DNA of 64,000 bases, taken from assembly GCF_008180155.1 (NCBI RefSeq), contig NZ_VSZS01000056.1, positions 1-64,000 of the forward strand, written 5' to 3'. The translations under genes and the position numbers were made by a program. Below, piece by piece: positions 26,016 to 34,774 of the stretch. The notes under the pieces were generated by a model, which worked only from the letters and a program-made list of their open reading frames with translations, did not search any database and was not told the DNA's origin. The first letter of the stretch is position 1. Each line of letters begins with the position of its first letter. Source of the stretch: Neoaquamicrobium microcysteis (GTDB lineage Bacteria > Pseudomonadota > Alphaproteobacteria > Rhizobiales > Rhizobiaceae).

Positions 26016-27623
26016 TTGCCTGTCATCCAGTCACAACTGTCACCTTCGTCAGACACGTTTCGCGCCAATGCCGAGCGGATGCGCGAGCTTGTCGCCGACA
26101 TCGGCGAGAAGGCCGCCGCCGTCGAGCTGGGCGGCAGCGCCGAGGCGCGCGAACGTCACCTGTCGCGCGGCAAGCTCCTGCCGCGTGAGCGTCTCGCCCA
26201 GCTTCTCGATACCGGCGCGCCGTTTCTGGAGGTGGGACAGTTCGCTGCCTGGAGCATGTATGGAGATGACATCGCGTCTGCCGGCATGATCTGCGGCGTC
26301 GGGCGCATCGAAGGCACGGAGTGCATGATCGTCGTCAACGACGCGACGGTCAAAGGCGGCACCTATTATCCGCTGACCGTGAAGAAGCATCTGCGCGCGC
26401 AGGAGATCGCGCTTCAGAACAACCTGCCCTGCATCTATCTGGTGGACTCCGGCGGGGCGAACCTGCCCAACCAGGACGAGGTGTTTCCCGATCGCGACCA
26501 TTTCGGCCGCATCTTCTTCAACCAGGCCAACATGTCGGCGGCAGGCATTCCGCAGATCGCCTGCGTCATGGGTTCGTGCACGGCGGGCGGCGCCTATGTG
26601 CCTGCCATGTCCGACGAGACGATCATGGTGCGCAAGCAGGCAACCATCTTTCTGGGCGGGCCGCCGCTGGTGAAAGCCGCCACCGGCGAGGACGTGACGG
26701 CCGAGGAACTGGGTGGGGCCGACCTGCACACGCGCGAATCCGGCGTAGCCGACCACTATGCCACCGACGATGCCCACGCGCTGGCCATCGTGCGGCGGAT
26801 CGTGAAAAACCTGAATCGGAACAAGCGCATCGGGCTTGCTCTCAAGAAACCGATTCAACCGCTCTATGCGCCAGATGCAATCTACGGCGTGGTGCCGACC
26901 GACCTGCGCCAGCCCTACGACGTGCGCGAGGTCATCGCCCGCATCGTGGACGGCTCGGAGTTCGACGAGTTCAAGGCCAATTACGGCAGCACGCTAGTCA
27001 CAGGCTTCGCACACCTGCACGGCATGCCGGTCGGTATTCTCGGCAACAACGGCGTGCTGTTCTCGGAAAGCGCGCTCAAGGGCGCGCACTTCATCGAGCT
27101 GTGCTGCCAGCGCAAGATCCCGCTGATCTTCCTGCAGAACATCACCGGTTTCATGGTGGGCCGCAAATACGAGGCCGGCGGCATCGCCAAGGACGGCGCA
27201 AAGCTCGTTACGGCCGTTGCCACCGCCAAGGTGCCCAAGCTTACGGTCATCATCGGCGGCTCGTTCGGCGCCGGCAATTACGGCATGTGCGGACGCGCCT
27301 ATTCGCCGCGTTTCCTGTGGATGTGGCCCAATGCCCGCATCTCCGTCATGGGCGGCGAGCAGGCCGCCACGGTGCTGGCCATGGTCAAGCGCGAGGGCTT
27401 CGAGCGCAGGGGCGAGGAGTGGTCCGCCGAGGACGAGGCGAAATTCCGTAAGCCGATCCTGATGAAATACGAGCACGAAGGCCACCCGCTCTACTCATCC
27501 GCGCGGCTGTGGGACGACGGCATCATCGATCCGGCCAAGACCCGCGACGTGCTGGCGCTAAGCCTGTCTGCGGCACTCAACGCCGAGGTGGAGGACACGA
27601 AGTTCGGCGTGTTCAGGATGTAG
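26016..27623 (+). CDS. liuB: Methylcrotonyl-CoA carboxylase, carboxyltransferase (beta) subunit
   Basis: This subunit transfers the carboxyl group from biotin to 3-methylcrotonyl-CoA in leucine breakdown. The 535-residue protein has the two crotonase-like halves of acyl-CoA carboxylases: GIGR-type segment [35 protein letters not shown] and [17 protein letters not shown] in the N half; [20 protein letters not shown] and [16 protein letters not shown] in the C half. The start is a TTG at 26016 with AGGAG 7 bases upstream. It lies directly behind the PIN toxin gene; the partner biotin subunit is at 29437. Confidence 0.94.
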   Translation: MPVIQSQLSPSSDTFRANAERMRELVADIGEKAAAVELGGSAEARERHLSRGKLLPRERLAQLLDTGAPFLEVGQFAAWSMYGDDIASAGMICGVGRIEGTECMIVVNDATVKGGTYYPLTVKKHLRAQEIALQNNLPCIYLVDSGGANLPNQDEVFPDRDHFGRIFFNQANMSAAGIPQIACVMGSCTAGGAYVPAMSDETIMVRKQATIFLGGPPLVKAATGEDVTAEELGGADLHTRESGVADHYATDDAHALAIVRRIVKNLNRNKRIGLALKKPIQPLYAPDAIYGVVPTDLRQPYDVREVIARIVDGSEFDEFKANYGSTLVTGFAHLHGMPVGILGNNGVLFSESALKGAHFIELCCQRKIPLIFLQNITGFMVGRKYEAGGIAKDGAKLVTAVATAKVPKLTVIIGGSFGAGNYGMCGRAYSPRFLWMWPNARISVMGGEQAATVLAMVKREGFERRGEEWSAEDEAKFRKPILMKYEHEGHPLYSSARLWDDGIIDPAKTRDVLALSLSAALNAEVEDTKFGVFRM

Positions 27624-27651
27624 GATGAACAGGGGTTTGCCGGCCTTGCCT

Positions 27652-28251
27652 TCAACCGCCATTGACGAGATCGAGCACCAGACGGTGGACGTTTCCGCCG
27701 TCGCGCAGCTCGACGCGGTCGAACTCCTGGCTGCGCCGGCGCTGCTCCTGAGACAGCGGCCCGAGCCGGCTTTGAAGCTCGGCGCGCACCTTCTGGCATT
27801 GGGGATCGTTGGGCGCGCTGAGGCCGACCGACGTGGCTTCGATGGCCTTCACCAGATCGACGATGAAATCGCCGTGGATTTTCTCATGCGCGGTCACGCC
27901 TTCGACGAACGTCTCCCACAGCCGGCGCGTGCCCGCCGGCATGTCGCCGGACGCGCGAGGAAGGCGATAGGTGATGGTCAGGCTGGGCCGCGCGGAAACG
28001 AGCGTGCACGAGCCGTCCGGCTGCGGGCGATAGTCTCGCGACCAGAGCAGGTCGAAATCGGTGTAGGCGATGGCTCGGCCGACGCCGACCTGCGGGCCGT
28101 TCTCGCCGATCGAGCGATAGAGCTCGATACCGGAACTGCCGGACACGTTGTAATGCACGACCTTTTCGACCGGCTGCCAGTTGGCGGAGGCCGTGCCTGG
28201 CGCCAGCGCAACCATCGCGCAAACGATACTTGTTCGGATTCCGCTGCTCAT
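27652..28251 (-). CDS. DUF922 secreted putative zinc protease
   Basis: The 199-residue protein has a signal peptide (cleavage near TASA-NW, residue 24) and an HEKIH motif at 122-126 (HExxH), the expected zinc site of the DUF922 family. YNVSGSSGIELYRSIGENGP and WETFVEGVTAHEKIH are typical of that family. It is periplasmic; its substrate is unknown. It is on the opposite strand, between the two carboxylase genes. Confidence 0.85.
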   Translation of the reverse strand: MSSGIRTSIVCAMVALAPGTASANWQPVEKVVHYNVSGSSGIELYRSIGENGPQVGVGRAIAYTDFDLLWSRDYRPQPDGSCTLVSARPSLTITYRLPRASGDMPAGTRRLWETFVEGVTAHEKIHGDFIVDLVKAIEATSVGLSAPNDPQCQKVRAELQSRLGPLSQEQRRRSQEFDRVELRDGGNVHRLVLDLVNGG

Positions 28252-28323
28252 GAAGCTTCCCGGCTCGTTTCAGCCGCGGAAGCTAGAGGGGGTTTCGGGA
28301 CCGCGCAACCCGCAGGCCGTCGC

Positions 28324-29247
28324 TCAGAGCAGATTGGTGGTCATCTCGGGAAGGCCGAAGTCTCGCGGCGAACGTCCCGGCGGTCCGTAGCGCGTGCTGC
28401 CTTCGCGCCGGCGCGCGCGCGGCACGTCCACGGGCAGCGCGCCCTTGAACTCTTCCGTCCAGACCTCGAACCTGTGCAGCCTGTGAGAGCCGAAGGTGTG
28501 GAGAAGCGGCACGTCTGTCGCGTCGCGACCGCGCGCCACCACGATGCGGCCGATCCGGCGCTGGTTGTGGCGGGCATCGAACGTGTACCAGCGTCCACCC
28601 AGATAGGCCTCGAACCACGCGTTGAAGTCCATCGGCGCGGGATCGGGCTCGACGCCGATATCGCCCATGTAGCCGTTGACGTAGCGGGCCGGAATGTTCA
28701 TCGCGCGGCAGAATGCGACCGCCAGATGGGTGAAGTCGCGGCACACTCCCACCCGCTCCTCGTGCGCCTCGACGGCCGTGCGGGTGGCGCGCGCAAAGCC
28801 GTAGGAAAACGTCAGGCGCGAGTGCACGTAATCGCAGATCGCCTGCACCCGCTGCCATCCCGGCGGCGTGTCGCCGAAAAGCTTCCACGCCAGCGGCGCG
28901 AGACGATCCGTCTCGCAGTAGCGGCTGCCCAGCAGGTAGACGAGGCATTCGTCGGGCAGCTTGTCGGCATCGATCTGCTCGGCGTCGGGCTCATAGTCGT
29001 CGGGCAGCCCGGGGTCTTCCACGACGGCGTCGTAGCGAAGCACGCTGATGCCCGGCTTGGCCACCAGCCGCTCGCATGCGTTGCCGAAGCAATCGACGAA
29101 GGTGCGCGCGTCCGGACGCGCCTCGGCCAAAGGCGGGCGCGACCAGCGTATGTCGCCATGTCGTTCGGGATGCACGCCCATCAGCGTGTAGAGCGGCGTT
29201 GTCCGATCGACTTCGATGGCTATCTTGTACCCGACACGAATAAGCAC
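28324..29247 (-). CDS. Transglutaminase-like cysteine protease family protein
   Basis: The 307-residue protein (start GTG at 29247, with GAAGGG 9 bases upstream; an ATG at 29256 is less well spaced) has an N-terminal beta domain and a transglutaminase-like core: Cys169 in VGVCRDFTHLAV, IPARYVNGY at 186-193, and Asp224 in YTFDARHN. At the place of the usual catalytic His (HAW) the sequence is FNAW (Asn209). The family includes bacterial peptidases and amidases. The function here is unknown. It is on the opposite strand from the leucine genes. Confidence 0.82.
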   Translation of the reverse strand: MLIRVGYKIAIEVDRTTPLYTLMGVHPERHGDIRWSRPPLAEARPDARTFVDCFGNACERLVAKPGISVLRYDAVVEDPGLPDDYEPDAEQIDADKLPDECLVYLLGSRYCETDRLAPLAWKLFGDTPPGWQRVQAICDYVHSRLTFSYGFARATRTAVEAHEERVGVCRDFTHLAVAFCRAMNIPARYVNGYMGDIGVEPDPAPMDFNAWFEAYLGGRWYTFDARHNQRRIGRIVVARGRDATDVPLLHTFGSHRLHRFEVWTEEFKGALPVDVPRARRREGSTRYGPPGRSPRDFGLPEMTTNLL

Positions 29248-29436
29248 GGCGAACATCCCTTCAAAACGCGCAGTCTGTTCGCAAAATTCCGGGCGGGGCG
29301 GTTTGTTCCACCCTCGCGTGAAGAAAAGTCCAATGATCTCAACCAATTAATAAAAGACGTAGTGCACCGCACAATGCACGGCAAGACCACGTACAAACCC
29401 ACGTCCTTGCCGGCATTTGCATAGGGAGCGGCAGAA

Positions 29437-31386
29437 ATGTTCCAGAAAATCCTGATAGCCAATCGCGGCGAGATCGCCTGTCGCGTCATCCGCACGGCGC
29501 GGCGGATGGGTGTCGCCACCGTCGCGGTCTATTCCGACGCCGACGCCCGCGCGCTGCATGTCGAAATGGCCGACGAGGCCGTCCATATCGGGCCCTCACC
29601 CGTCGGAGAGAGCTATCTGGTTGCGGACAAGATCATCGCCGCCGCCAGGGCTACGGGCGCGCAGGCGATCCATCCCGGCTACGGCTTTCTTTCCGAGAAC
29701 CCCGGTTTCGTGGATGCGGTGGAAGCGGCGGGGTTGGTGTTCATAGGGCCTTCGGCGGCCTCCATCCGCGCCATGGGCCTCAAGGACGCCGCAAAGCGGC
29801 TGATGGAAAAGGCCGGCGTTCCGGTCGTGCCCGGCTATCACGGCGAAGGGCAGGAGATCGTCATCCTGGCATCCAAGTCCCGCGAGATCGGCTATCCGGT
29901 GCTCATCAAGGCGCGGGCGGGCGGCGGCGGCAAGGGCATGCGCAAGGTCGATCACCCCGACGATTTTCCCGAGGCGCTGGCGGCGGCAAAGCGTGAAGCC
30001 AAGGCCGCCTTCGGCGACGACCGGGTGCTGGTGGAGAAGTACGTCGAGAAGCCGCGCCACATCGAGGTTCAGGTGTTCGGCGACAGCCACGGCAACGTCG
30101 TCCACCTGTTCGAGCGCGACTGTTCGGCCCAGCGCCGCCACCAGAAGGTGATCGAGGAGGCCCCCGCCCCCGGCATGACGGCGGAAATGCGTGCTGCGAT
30201 GACCGAAGCTGCGGTTAAGGCCGCGCAGGCGATCGACTATGCGGGCGCCGGGACGATCGAGTTCATCGTCGACGCTTCGCAAGGGCTTCGCCCCGACCGC
30301 TTCTGGTTCATGGAGATGAACACGCGGCTGCAGGTCGAGCATCCCGTGACCGAGATGGTGACTGGCATCGACCTCGTCGAATGGCAGTTGCGCGTCGCGG
30401 CAGGTGAGCGGCTGCCGAAACTGCAGCCCGAGATTTCTCTCGACGGCCACGCCTTCGAGGCGCGGCTCTACGCCGAGGATGCGGCGAAGGGTTTCCTGCC
30501 CGCCATCGGCACGCTGCATCATCTGCGGTTCCCGGCAGAGGGCGAAGCCCTGCGCGTCGAAACCGGCGTGCGGCAGGGCGACGCCATCTCGCCCTTCTAC
30601 GATCCGATGATCGCCAAGCTGGTCGTTCACGGCCACGACCGCGCAACGGCGCTGGACGCGCTGATCCATGCGCTGGAACGGACGGAAATCGCCGGCTCCG
30701 TGGTCAACACCGCCTTTCTGGCCGCACTTGCCGCCGATCCTGCCTTCGCGGCCGGCGACGTCGATACGGGGCTCATCGCGCGTCGGCAGGAGGCGCTGGT
30801 CGCCCTGCCCTCGCCTTCGCCGCGCGATATCGCGGCGGCAGCGCTGGCCGCAGCCGAGCCCGCCGTCGACACGACCGCCGACGATCCATGGACCGCGCTG
30901 GCAGGCTACGCGCACTTCCATGCGCCAGAAAAGCAGGTTCGCCTCGCCCATGACGGGCAGCCGATCCTCGCGCGCCTGTCGGTCGCAGCCAACGGAAACG
31001 CCACGGTGACCGTCGCAGACCATACGACAACCCTGCCAGCCTCGGGCGGCCGCCATCCCGCCGCCCGCTGGCCGGGCCATGTGACGGTGTTTGCCGGCGC
31101 CGCGAGCCACACCTTCGCGGTTGCCGACCCCTTCGCCGAGGCGGAGGCCGCAACTGCAGGCGGCGATGCGCTGCGCGCGCCCATGCCCGGCCTCGTCAAG
31201 GTGGTTCGCGCGGCGGCCGGCGATGCCGTCCAGAAGGGACAGCCCCTGCTGGTGCTGGAAGCCATGAAGATGGAGCACACCATCGCAGCGCCGCATGACG
31301 GCATCATTGCCGAGATCGCGACGGAGGGCGCACAGGTCACTGACGGCACCGTGCTGGTACGCTTCGAGGAAGCCGAACAGGCCTGA
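29437..31386 (+). CDS. liuD: Methylcrotonyl-CoA carboxylase, biotin-containing (alpha) subunit
   Basis: This subunit carboxylates its own biotin with ATP and bicarbonate. The 649-residue protein has an ATP-grasp biotin carboxylase domain (about 1-447; IANRGEIACRVIRTA, ARAGGGGKGMRKV, EMNTRLQVEHPVTE), a linker region typical of MCC, and a C-terminal biotinyl domain with EAMKMEH (biotin on Lys611). GGGAG precedes the ATG at 29437. It should work with the 26016-27623 product. An enoyl-CoA hydratase and a hydroxymethylglutaryl-CoA lyase, usually nearby, are not in this window. Confidence 0.94.
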   Translation: MFQKILIANRGEIACRVIRTARRMGVATVAVYSDADARALHVEMADEAVHIGPSPVGESYLVADKIIAAARATGAQAIHPGYGFLSENPGFVDAVEAAGLVFIGPSAASIRAMGLKDAAKRLMEKAGVPVVPGYHGEGQEIVILASKSREIGYPVLIKARAGGGGKGMRKVDHPDDFPEALAAAKREAKAAFGDDRVLVEKYVEKPRHIEVQVFGDSHGNVVHLFERDCSAQRRHQKVIEEAPAPGMTAEMRAAMTEAAVKAAQAIDYAGAGTIEFIVDASQGLRPDRFWFMEMNTRLQVEHPVTEMVTGIDLVEWQLRVAAGERLPKLQPEISLDGHAFEARLYAEDAAKGFLPAIGTLHHLRFPAEGEALRVETGVRQGDAISPFYDPMIAKLVVHGHDRATALDALIHALERTEIAGSVVNTAFLAALAADPAFAAGDVDTGLIARRQEALVALPSPSPRDIAAAALAAAEPAVDTTADDPWTALAGYAHFHAPEKQVRLAHDGQPILARLSVAANGNATVTVADHTTTLPASGGRHPAARWPGHVTVFAGAASHTFAVADPFAEAEAATAGGDALRAPMPGLVKVVRAAAGDAVQKGQPLLVLEAMKMEHTIAAPHDGIIAEIATEGAQVTDGTVLVRFEEAEQA

Positions 31387-31404
31387 CGCACCTCCAACGA
31401 CGAA

Positions 31405-31436
31405 GGCCGCGCCGACTGTTTCCGTCGGTCGCGGCC
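31405..31436. terminator. Strong hairpin between convergent genes
   Basis: GGCCGCG-CCGAC (31405-31416) pairs with GTCGG-CGCGGCC (31424-31436, one bulged T). No T run follows on either side. It lies after the carboxylase stop and before the Sel1-type gene on the other strand. Confidence 0.55.
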
Positions 31437-31574
31437 ATGCGCCCTAGTCAAGCCCCCGGCGCGCCCCACGCCCAAGCCTGCCATCCCTGTTTTTGCGGCC
31501 GGCCGTCATTGCGGCCTGCTCGTCGTTGATTTCCCCTCGGTGCCTTGCCCTGCGTATTCCTTTGACGCGGTTTC

Positions 31575-31832
31575 TTAGTGAACCGTCATCCACTCGCGGG
31601 CTTCGCGCAGTGCCTTCGCAATGTCCTGCTTGGACATCGAGGCCGACAGTTCGGCGCGCAGTTCCGCGGCGCGGTCCGAGCCCTTGATCGCTGCGATGTT
31701 GAACCACTTGTGAGCGGCGACGAGGTCGATGTCGCAGTCGCGGCCGGTGGCGTACATCAGTCCCAGTTCAAACAGGATTTCCGCCTGTGCGGTGGAGCCG
31801 ATCCCGGCTTCAAGCATATCGAAACGAGCCAT
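31575..31832 (-). CDS. Small Sel1-like repeat protein
   Basis: The 85-residue protein contains one Sel1/TPR-like helical repeat (AEILFELGLMYATGRDCDID, then LVAAHKWFNIAAIKGSD) and a helical tail ending in AREWMTVH. Similar short proteins are common in Rhizobiales, without known function. The ATG at 31832 has GGGGA upstream. No signal peptide is visible, so it is probably cytoplasmic and may mediate protein contacts. Confidence 0.8.
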   Translation of the reverse strand: MARFDMLEAGIGSTAQAEILFELGLMYATGRDCDIDLVAAHKWFNIAAIKGSDRAAELRAELSASMSKQDIAKALREAREWMTVH

Positions 31833-32276
31833 TTTCAAGTCCCCTGTCTATCTCCCGAGAACCCTTGTTTTGTGCGGGTCTCGTTGTGTGATCCGATGGT
31901 TTGGAGAATGCCGGGCAGGCTTGAATCCGTCGTTAAATGGCGTGCTTAATTTGAAGAAAACAAAATTAAAACAAGAGGTAAACCTCGTAATTCGTTAAGG
32001 ATAGGAAGCGCGGCGTTCTGCGGGGTTTGCCGAAAATGCGATGAAAATTGCGCGAGGTAGGCGAAAGCCTTTGCTAACCACGCCACAGCCTTGCGCGTCA
32101 GGATTATGCGCCCGATGCATTTTTCGGCGCGCCGAAAACACGTTTCCCCGCCAGCAAAAATCTTCATCGCTCCACCTCGAGCGGCCCTTCCAAGCCGCTC
32201 GAAAGTGGATTACGTTTACGTTTGCGTAAGAAACGAGCGGCGCTTGCCGTTTTGGCGTGGCCGCATGGGAGGAAAC
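31833..32276. other. Long intergenic region with a palindrome-like motif
   Basis: No gene is supported here. The right end holds TTTACGTTTGCGTAAG (32216-32231), an imperfect 16-bp relative of the palindrome found upstream of the ETF-QO gene, about 45 bases before the next start. The left part must hold the promoter of the Sel1-type gene. Confidence 0.4.
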
Positions 32277-32618
32277 ATGCTTCGCACACTCACCCTGGCT
32301 TTTGCGGCCACCGTCATGCTTGCCGGCGCGGCTTCGGCAGATCCGATCCTTGGCAACTGGAAGACCGACAGCGGCGCGATTGCGCAGATCGCCTCTGCCG
32401 GAGGCGCGTTCACGATCACGCTGCGCAGCGGCGACCACAACGGCAAGCGCATCGGGCAGATGCAGCCCAACGGCGCCGGCAAGTACAAGGGCACGATCAC
32501 CGATCCGGCCAACGACAAGACCTATTCCGGCAACGCCACGCTCAACGGCAACCGTCTGGCCATGCAGGGCTGCGTCGCCGCCATCTTCTGCCGGACGCAG
32601 AACTGGCAGCGCCAGTAG
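32277..32618 (+). CDS. DUF2147 secreted protein
   Basis: The 113-residue protein has a signal peptide (cleavage near ASA-DP, residue 22). The mature part resembles the DUF2147 family (ILGNWKTDSGA, MQPNGAGKYKGTITDPANDK, YSGNATLNGNRLAMQGC, then FCRTQNW), a small lipocalin-like beta-barrel in the periplasm. The start at 32277 follows GGGAGGAAAC. Its function is unknown. Confidence 0.85.
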   Translation: MLRTLTLAFAATVMLAGAASADPILGNWKTDSGAIAQIASAGGAFTITLRSGDHNGKRIGQMQPNGAGKYKGTITDPANDKTYSGNATLNGNRLAMQGCVAAIFCRTQNWQRQ

Positions 32619-32633
32619 CAAGTCCATGATCTC

Positions 32634-32657
32634 GCGGCTGCGCGCCTGCGCAGCCGC
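32634..32657 (+). terminator. Hairpin downstream of the DUF2147 gene
   Basis: A perfect 10-bp stem, GCGGCTGCGC (32634-32643) with GCGCAGCCGC (32648-32657), has a 4-base loop. It starts 16 bases after the stop. There is only a short T-containing tail, so termination is likely but not certain. Confidence 0.55.
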
Positions 32658-32772
32658 CTTCCATCCCGCGTTAACGCGCCGTCAAGGTAGCTGAACGCCG
32701 GATGAACGCACATCTCAGACATGGTTCAGCCGCAGTCGGGCATGTTCTCGCCATAAACGAGGAACCGCCCGA

Positions 32773-32931
32773 ATGCTCGCCCGCCGCTTCACCATCGTTT
32801 GCCTGCTGGTTTCGGTCTTCGGAATGATGCTCTCGGTGCTGGTCGCCGAGGACAGCCGCGCCAACCATGTGCGCGGCACCGGCTTCCTCAGCTGCGACGC
32901 AAATGGCTGCGGCCTTCCGGCCCGGCGCTAA
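32773..32931 (+). CDS. Very small membrane-anchored or secreted protein
   Basis: The frame codes for 52 residues: two Arg, a hydrophobic stretch (FTIVCLLVSVFGMMLSVLVA, about 6-25), and a short tail with two Cys (LSCDANGCGLPARR). This looks like a signal anchor with a small disulfide-bearing tail. GAGG lies about 10 bases before the ATG. Its stop overlaps the ribosome site of the next small membrane protein, so the two are probably co-translated. I do not recognise the family. Confidence 0.6.
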   Translation: MLARRFTIVCLLVSVFGMMLSVLVAEDSRANHVRGTGFLSCDANGCGLPARR

Positions 32932-32941
32932 GGAGCCCATG

Positions 32942-33133
32942 ATGATGAACCACGGCGCAACGATAGATCTTTTCGGCACGCTGATCCGCGTCGCGCTGCT
33001 CGTGGTCGTCCTGTTCTCGCCGCTGGTCGCGATCCAGACGGTGCAGGCGGGCTCGAGCACGATCATCGAAGGCGGGGATACGCCCAAGAAAGGCATCGGC
33101 TTCGTCCTGCTCACCAGCCTGCAGCGCGTCTGA
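32942..33133 (+). CDS. Small membrane protein
   Basis: The 63-residue protein has one membrane span (LIRVALLVVVLFSPLVAI) followed by a polar tail (GSSTIIEGGDTPKKGIGF). Three ATG codons stand in a row at 32939-32947; the second has the best distance to AAGGAG. Similar small proteins occur in Rhizobiales without known role. It sits 10 bases after another very small membrane protein and before the AMP nucleosidase gene. Confidence 0.65.
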   Translation: MMNHGATIDLFGTLIRVALLVVVLFSPLVAIQTVQAGSSTIIEGGDTPKKGIGFVLLTSLQRV

Positions 33134-33216
33134 CCACGTCTGCCCGGCGAAACAGCTTCAAACCGAAATTGCAGGCAGCCCCTCGAAACGTGAGGGGCAA
33201 GTCTCTATAATAGGTC

Positions 33217-34719
33217 ATGGAAAAGCGAATCTACCCGGAACCTATCGAATCGGTCTCCACCCCGGAGCCATACACCCGTCAGAGCTTCACCGACGCGACC
33301 GAAGCCGTTGAAGCGCTCAAGGCTCTCTACGAACGCAACACGGCCTTCCTGCGCACCTCTTTCGAGGAACTCGCGACAGGCGTCGACCAGCACCGGCGCT
33401 ACCGCGCCTTCTATCCCGAGGTCGGCGTCTCGACCGCCTCCTACGCCCAGATCGACACGCGCCTGGCCTACGGCCATATGCCCGCGCCGGGGCACTATTC
33501 CACTACCATCACACGGCCCGACCTGTTCGAGAGCTATCTCCTCGAACAACTCAAGCTTTTGATGCGCAACCACGGCGTGCCGGTGACGGTGGGCGAGTCC
33601 GAAACGCCGATCCCGCTGCATTTCGCCTTCCTCGAGGGCACGCATGTCGATTCCGCCTTTGCCGACCGCATCCAGCGGCCGCTGCGCGACCTGTTCGACG
33701 TGCCGGACCTCAACGCCACCGACGATCACATCGCCAACGGCACATACGAGCCGCTGCCGGGCGACCCGTCTCCGCTTGCGCCTTTCACGGCCCAGCGCAT
33801 CGACTATTCGCTGCACCGCCTGTCGCACTACACGGCGACCAGCCCCAACCACTTCCAGAATTTCGTGCTGTTCACGAACTACCAGTTCTACATCGACGAG
33901 TTCTGCGTTCTGGCCCGCGACCTGATGGCCAAGGGCGGCGGCGGCTACGAGGCCTTCATCGAGCCGGGCAACGTCACCACCTCGGCCGGCGAGACCATGC
34001 CGCACGACGGCGCGACGCTGACCCGCATGCCGCAGATGCCCGCCTATCACCTGACCAAGCCCGGCCATGCCGGCATTACCATGGTCAATATCGGCGTCGG
34101 CCCGTCCAACGCAAAGACGATCACCGACCATATCGCCGTGCTTCGCCCCCATGCATGGCTGATGCTGGGGCACTGCGCCGGGCTGCGCAACACGCAGGCC
34201 CTGGGCGACTACGTTCTGGCGCATGCCTATGTGCGCGAGGATCACGTGCTGGACGACGACCTGCCGGTCTGGGTGCCCATCCCCGCGCTTGCCGAGATAC
34301 AGGTGGCGCTGCAGGAAGCTGTGGCGGAGGTGACCGGCCTTTCGGGTTACGACCTCAAGCGCATCATGCGCACGGGTACGGTCGCAACCATCGACAACCG
34401 CAACTGGGAGCTGCGCGACCAGCGCGGGCCGGTGCAGCGCCTGTCCCAGTCGCGCGCCATCGCGCTCGACATGGAATCCGCAACCATCGCGGCCAACGGC
34501 TTCCGCTTCCGCGTGCCCTACGGCACGCTGCTGTGCGTCTCCGACAAGCCGCTGCACGGCGAACTGAAGCTGCCGGGCATGGCGACCGAATTCTACAAGC
34601 GGCAGGTGGCCCAGCACCTCACCATCGGCATTCGTGCGATGGAGAAGCTGGCCGAGATGCCGTCGGAAAGGCTGCATTCCCGCAAGCTGCGCAGCTTCTC
34701 GGAAACCGCCTTCCTTTAG
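33217..34719 (+). CDS. amn: AMP nucleosidase
   Basis: This cytosolic enzyme hydrolyses AMP to adenine and ribose-5-phosphate and controls adenylate levels. The 500-residue protein has the family's N-terminal regulatory domain (to about residue 180) and a C-terminal nucleoside-phosphorylase-like catalytic domain (GVGPSNAKTITDHIAVLRPHAWLMLGHC; ALDMESATIAANGFRFRVPYGTLLCVSDKPLHGE). Length and N-terminus fit the proteobacterial type. It is followed by an unrelated hydrolase gene on the same strand. Confidence 0.95.
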   Translation: MEKRIYPEPIESVSTPEPYTRQSFTDATEAVEALKALYERNTAFLRTSFEELATGVDQHRRYRAFYPEVGVSTASYAQIDTRLAYGHMPAPGHYSTTITRPDLFESYLLEQLKLLMRNHGVPVTVGESETPIPLHFAFLEGTHVDSAFADRIQRPLRDLFDVPDLNATDDHIANGTYEPLPGDPSPLAPFTAQRIDYSLHRLSHYTATSPNHFQNFVLFTNYQFYIDEFCVLARDLMAKGGGGYEAFIEPGNVTTSAGETMPHDGATLTRMPQMPAYHLTKPGHAGITMVNIGVGPSNAKTITDHIAVLRPHAWLMLGHCAGLRNTQALGDYVLAHAYVREDHVLDDDLPVWVPIPALAEIQVALQEAVAEVTGLSGYDLKRIMRTGTVATIDNRNWELRDQRGPVQRLSQSRAIALDMESATIAANGFRFRVPYGTLLCVSDKPLHGELKLPGMATEFYKRQVAQHLTIGIRAMEKLAEMPSERLHSRKLRSFSETAFL

Positions 34720-34774
34720 CTTTCCCCCTGGCGCGGTCTTGATCGCGCCAAAATCGTCAACCACCTGAGAAACG

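Noticed and set aside
27625-29424. A 599-codon plus-strand frame
   Set aside because: It is antisense to the DUF922 and transglutaminase-like genes, which have clear family motifs. The plus-strand translation is Arg/His/Val-rich shadow sequence.
29596-31296. A 566-codon minus-strand frame
   Set aside because: It is antisense to the biotin carboxylase subunit gene.
34729-34750. A hairpin after the AMP nucleosidase stop as terminator
   Set aside because: The 7-bp stem is followed by A residues, not T, and the next gene begins 25 bases later, so termination here is not supported.
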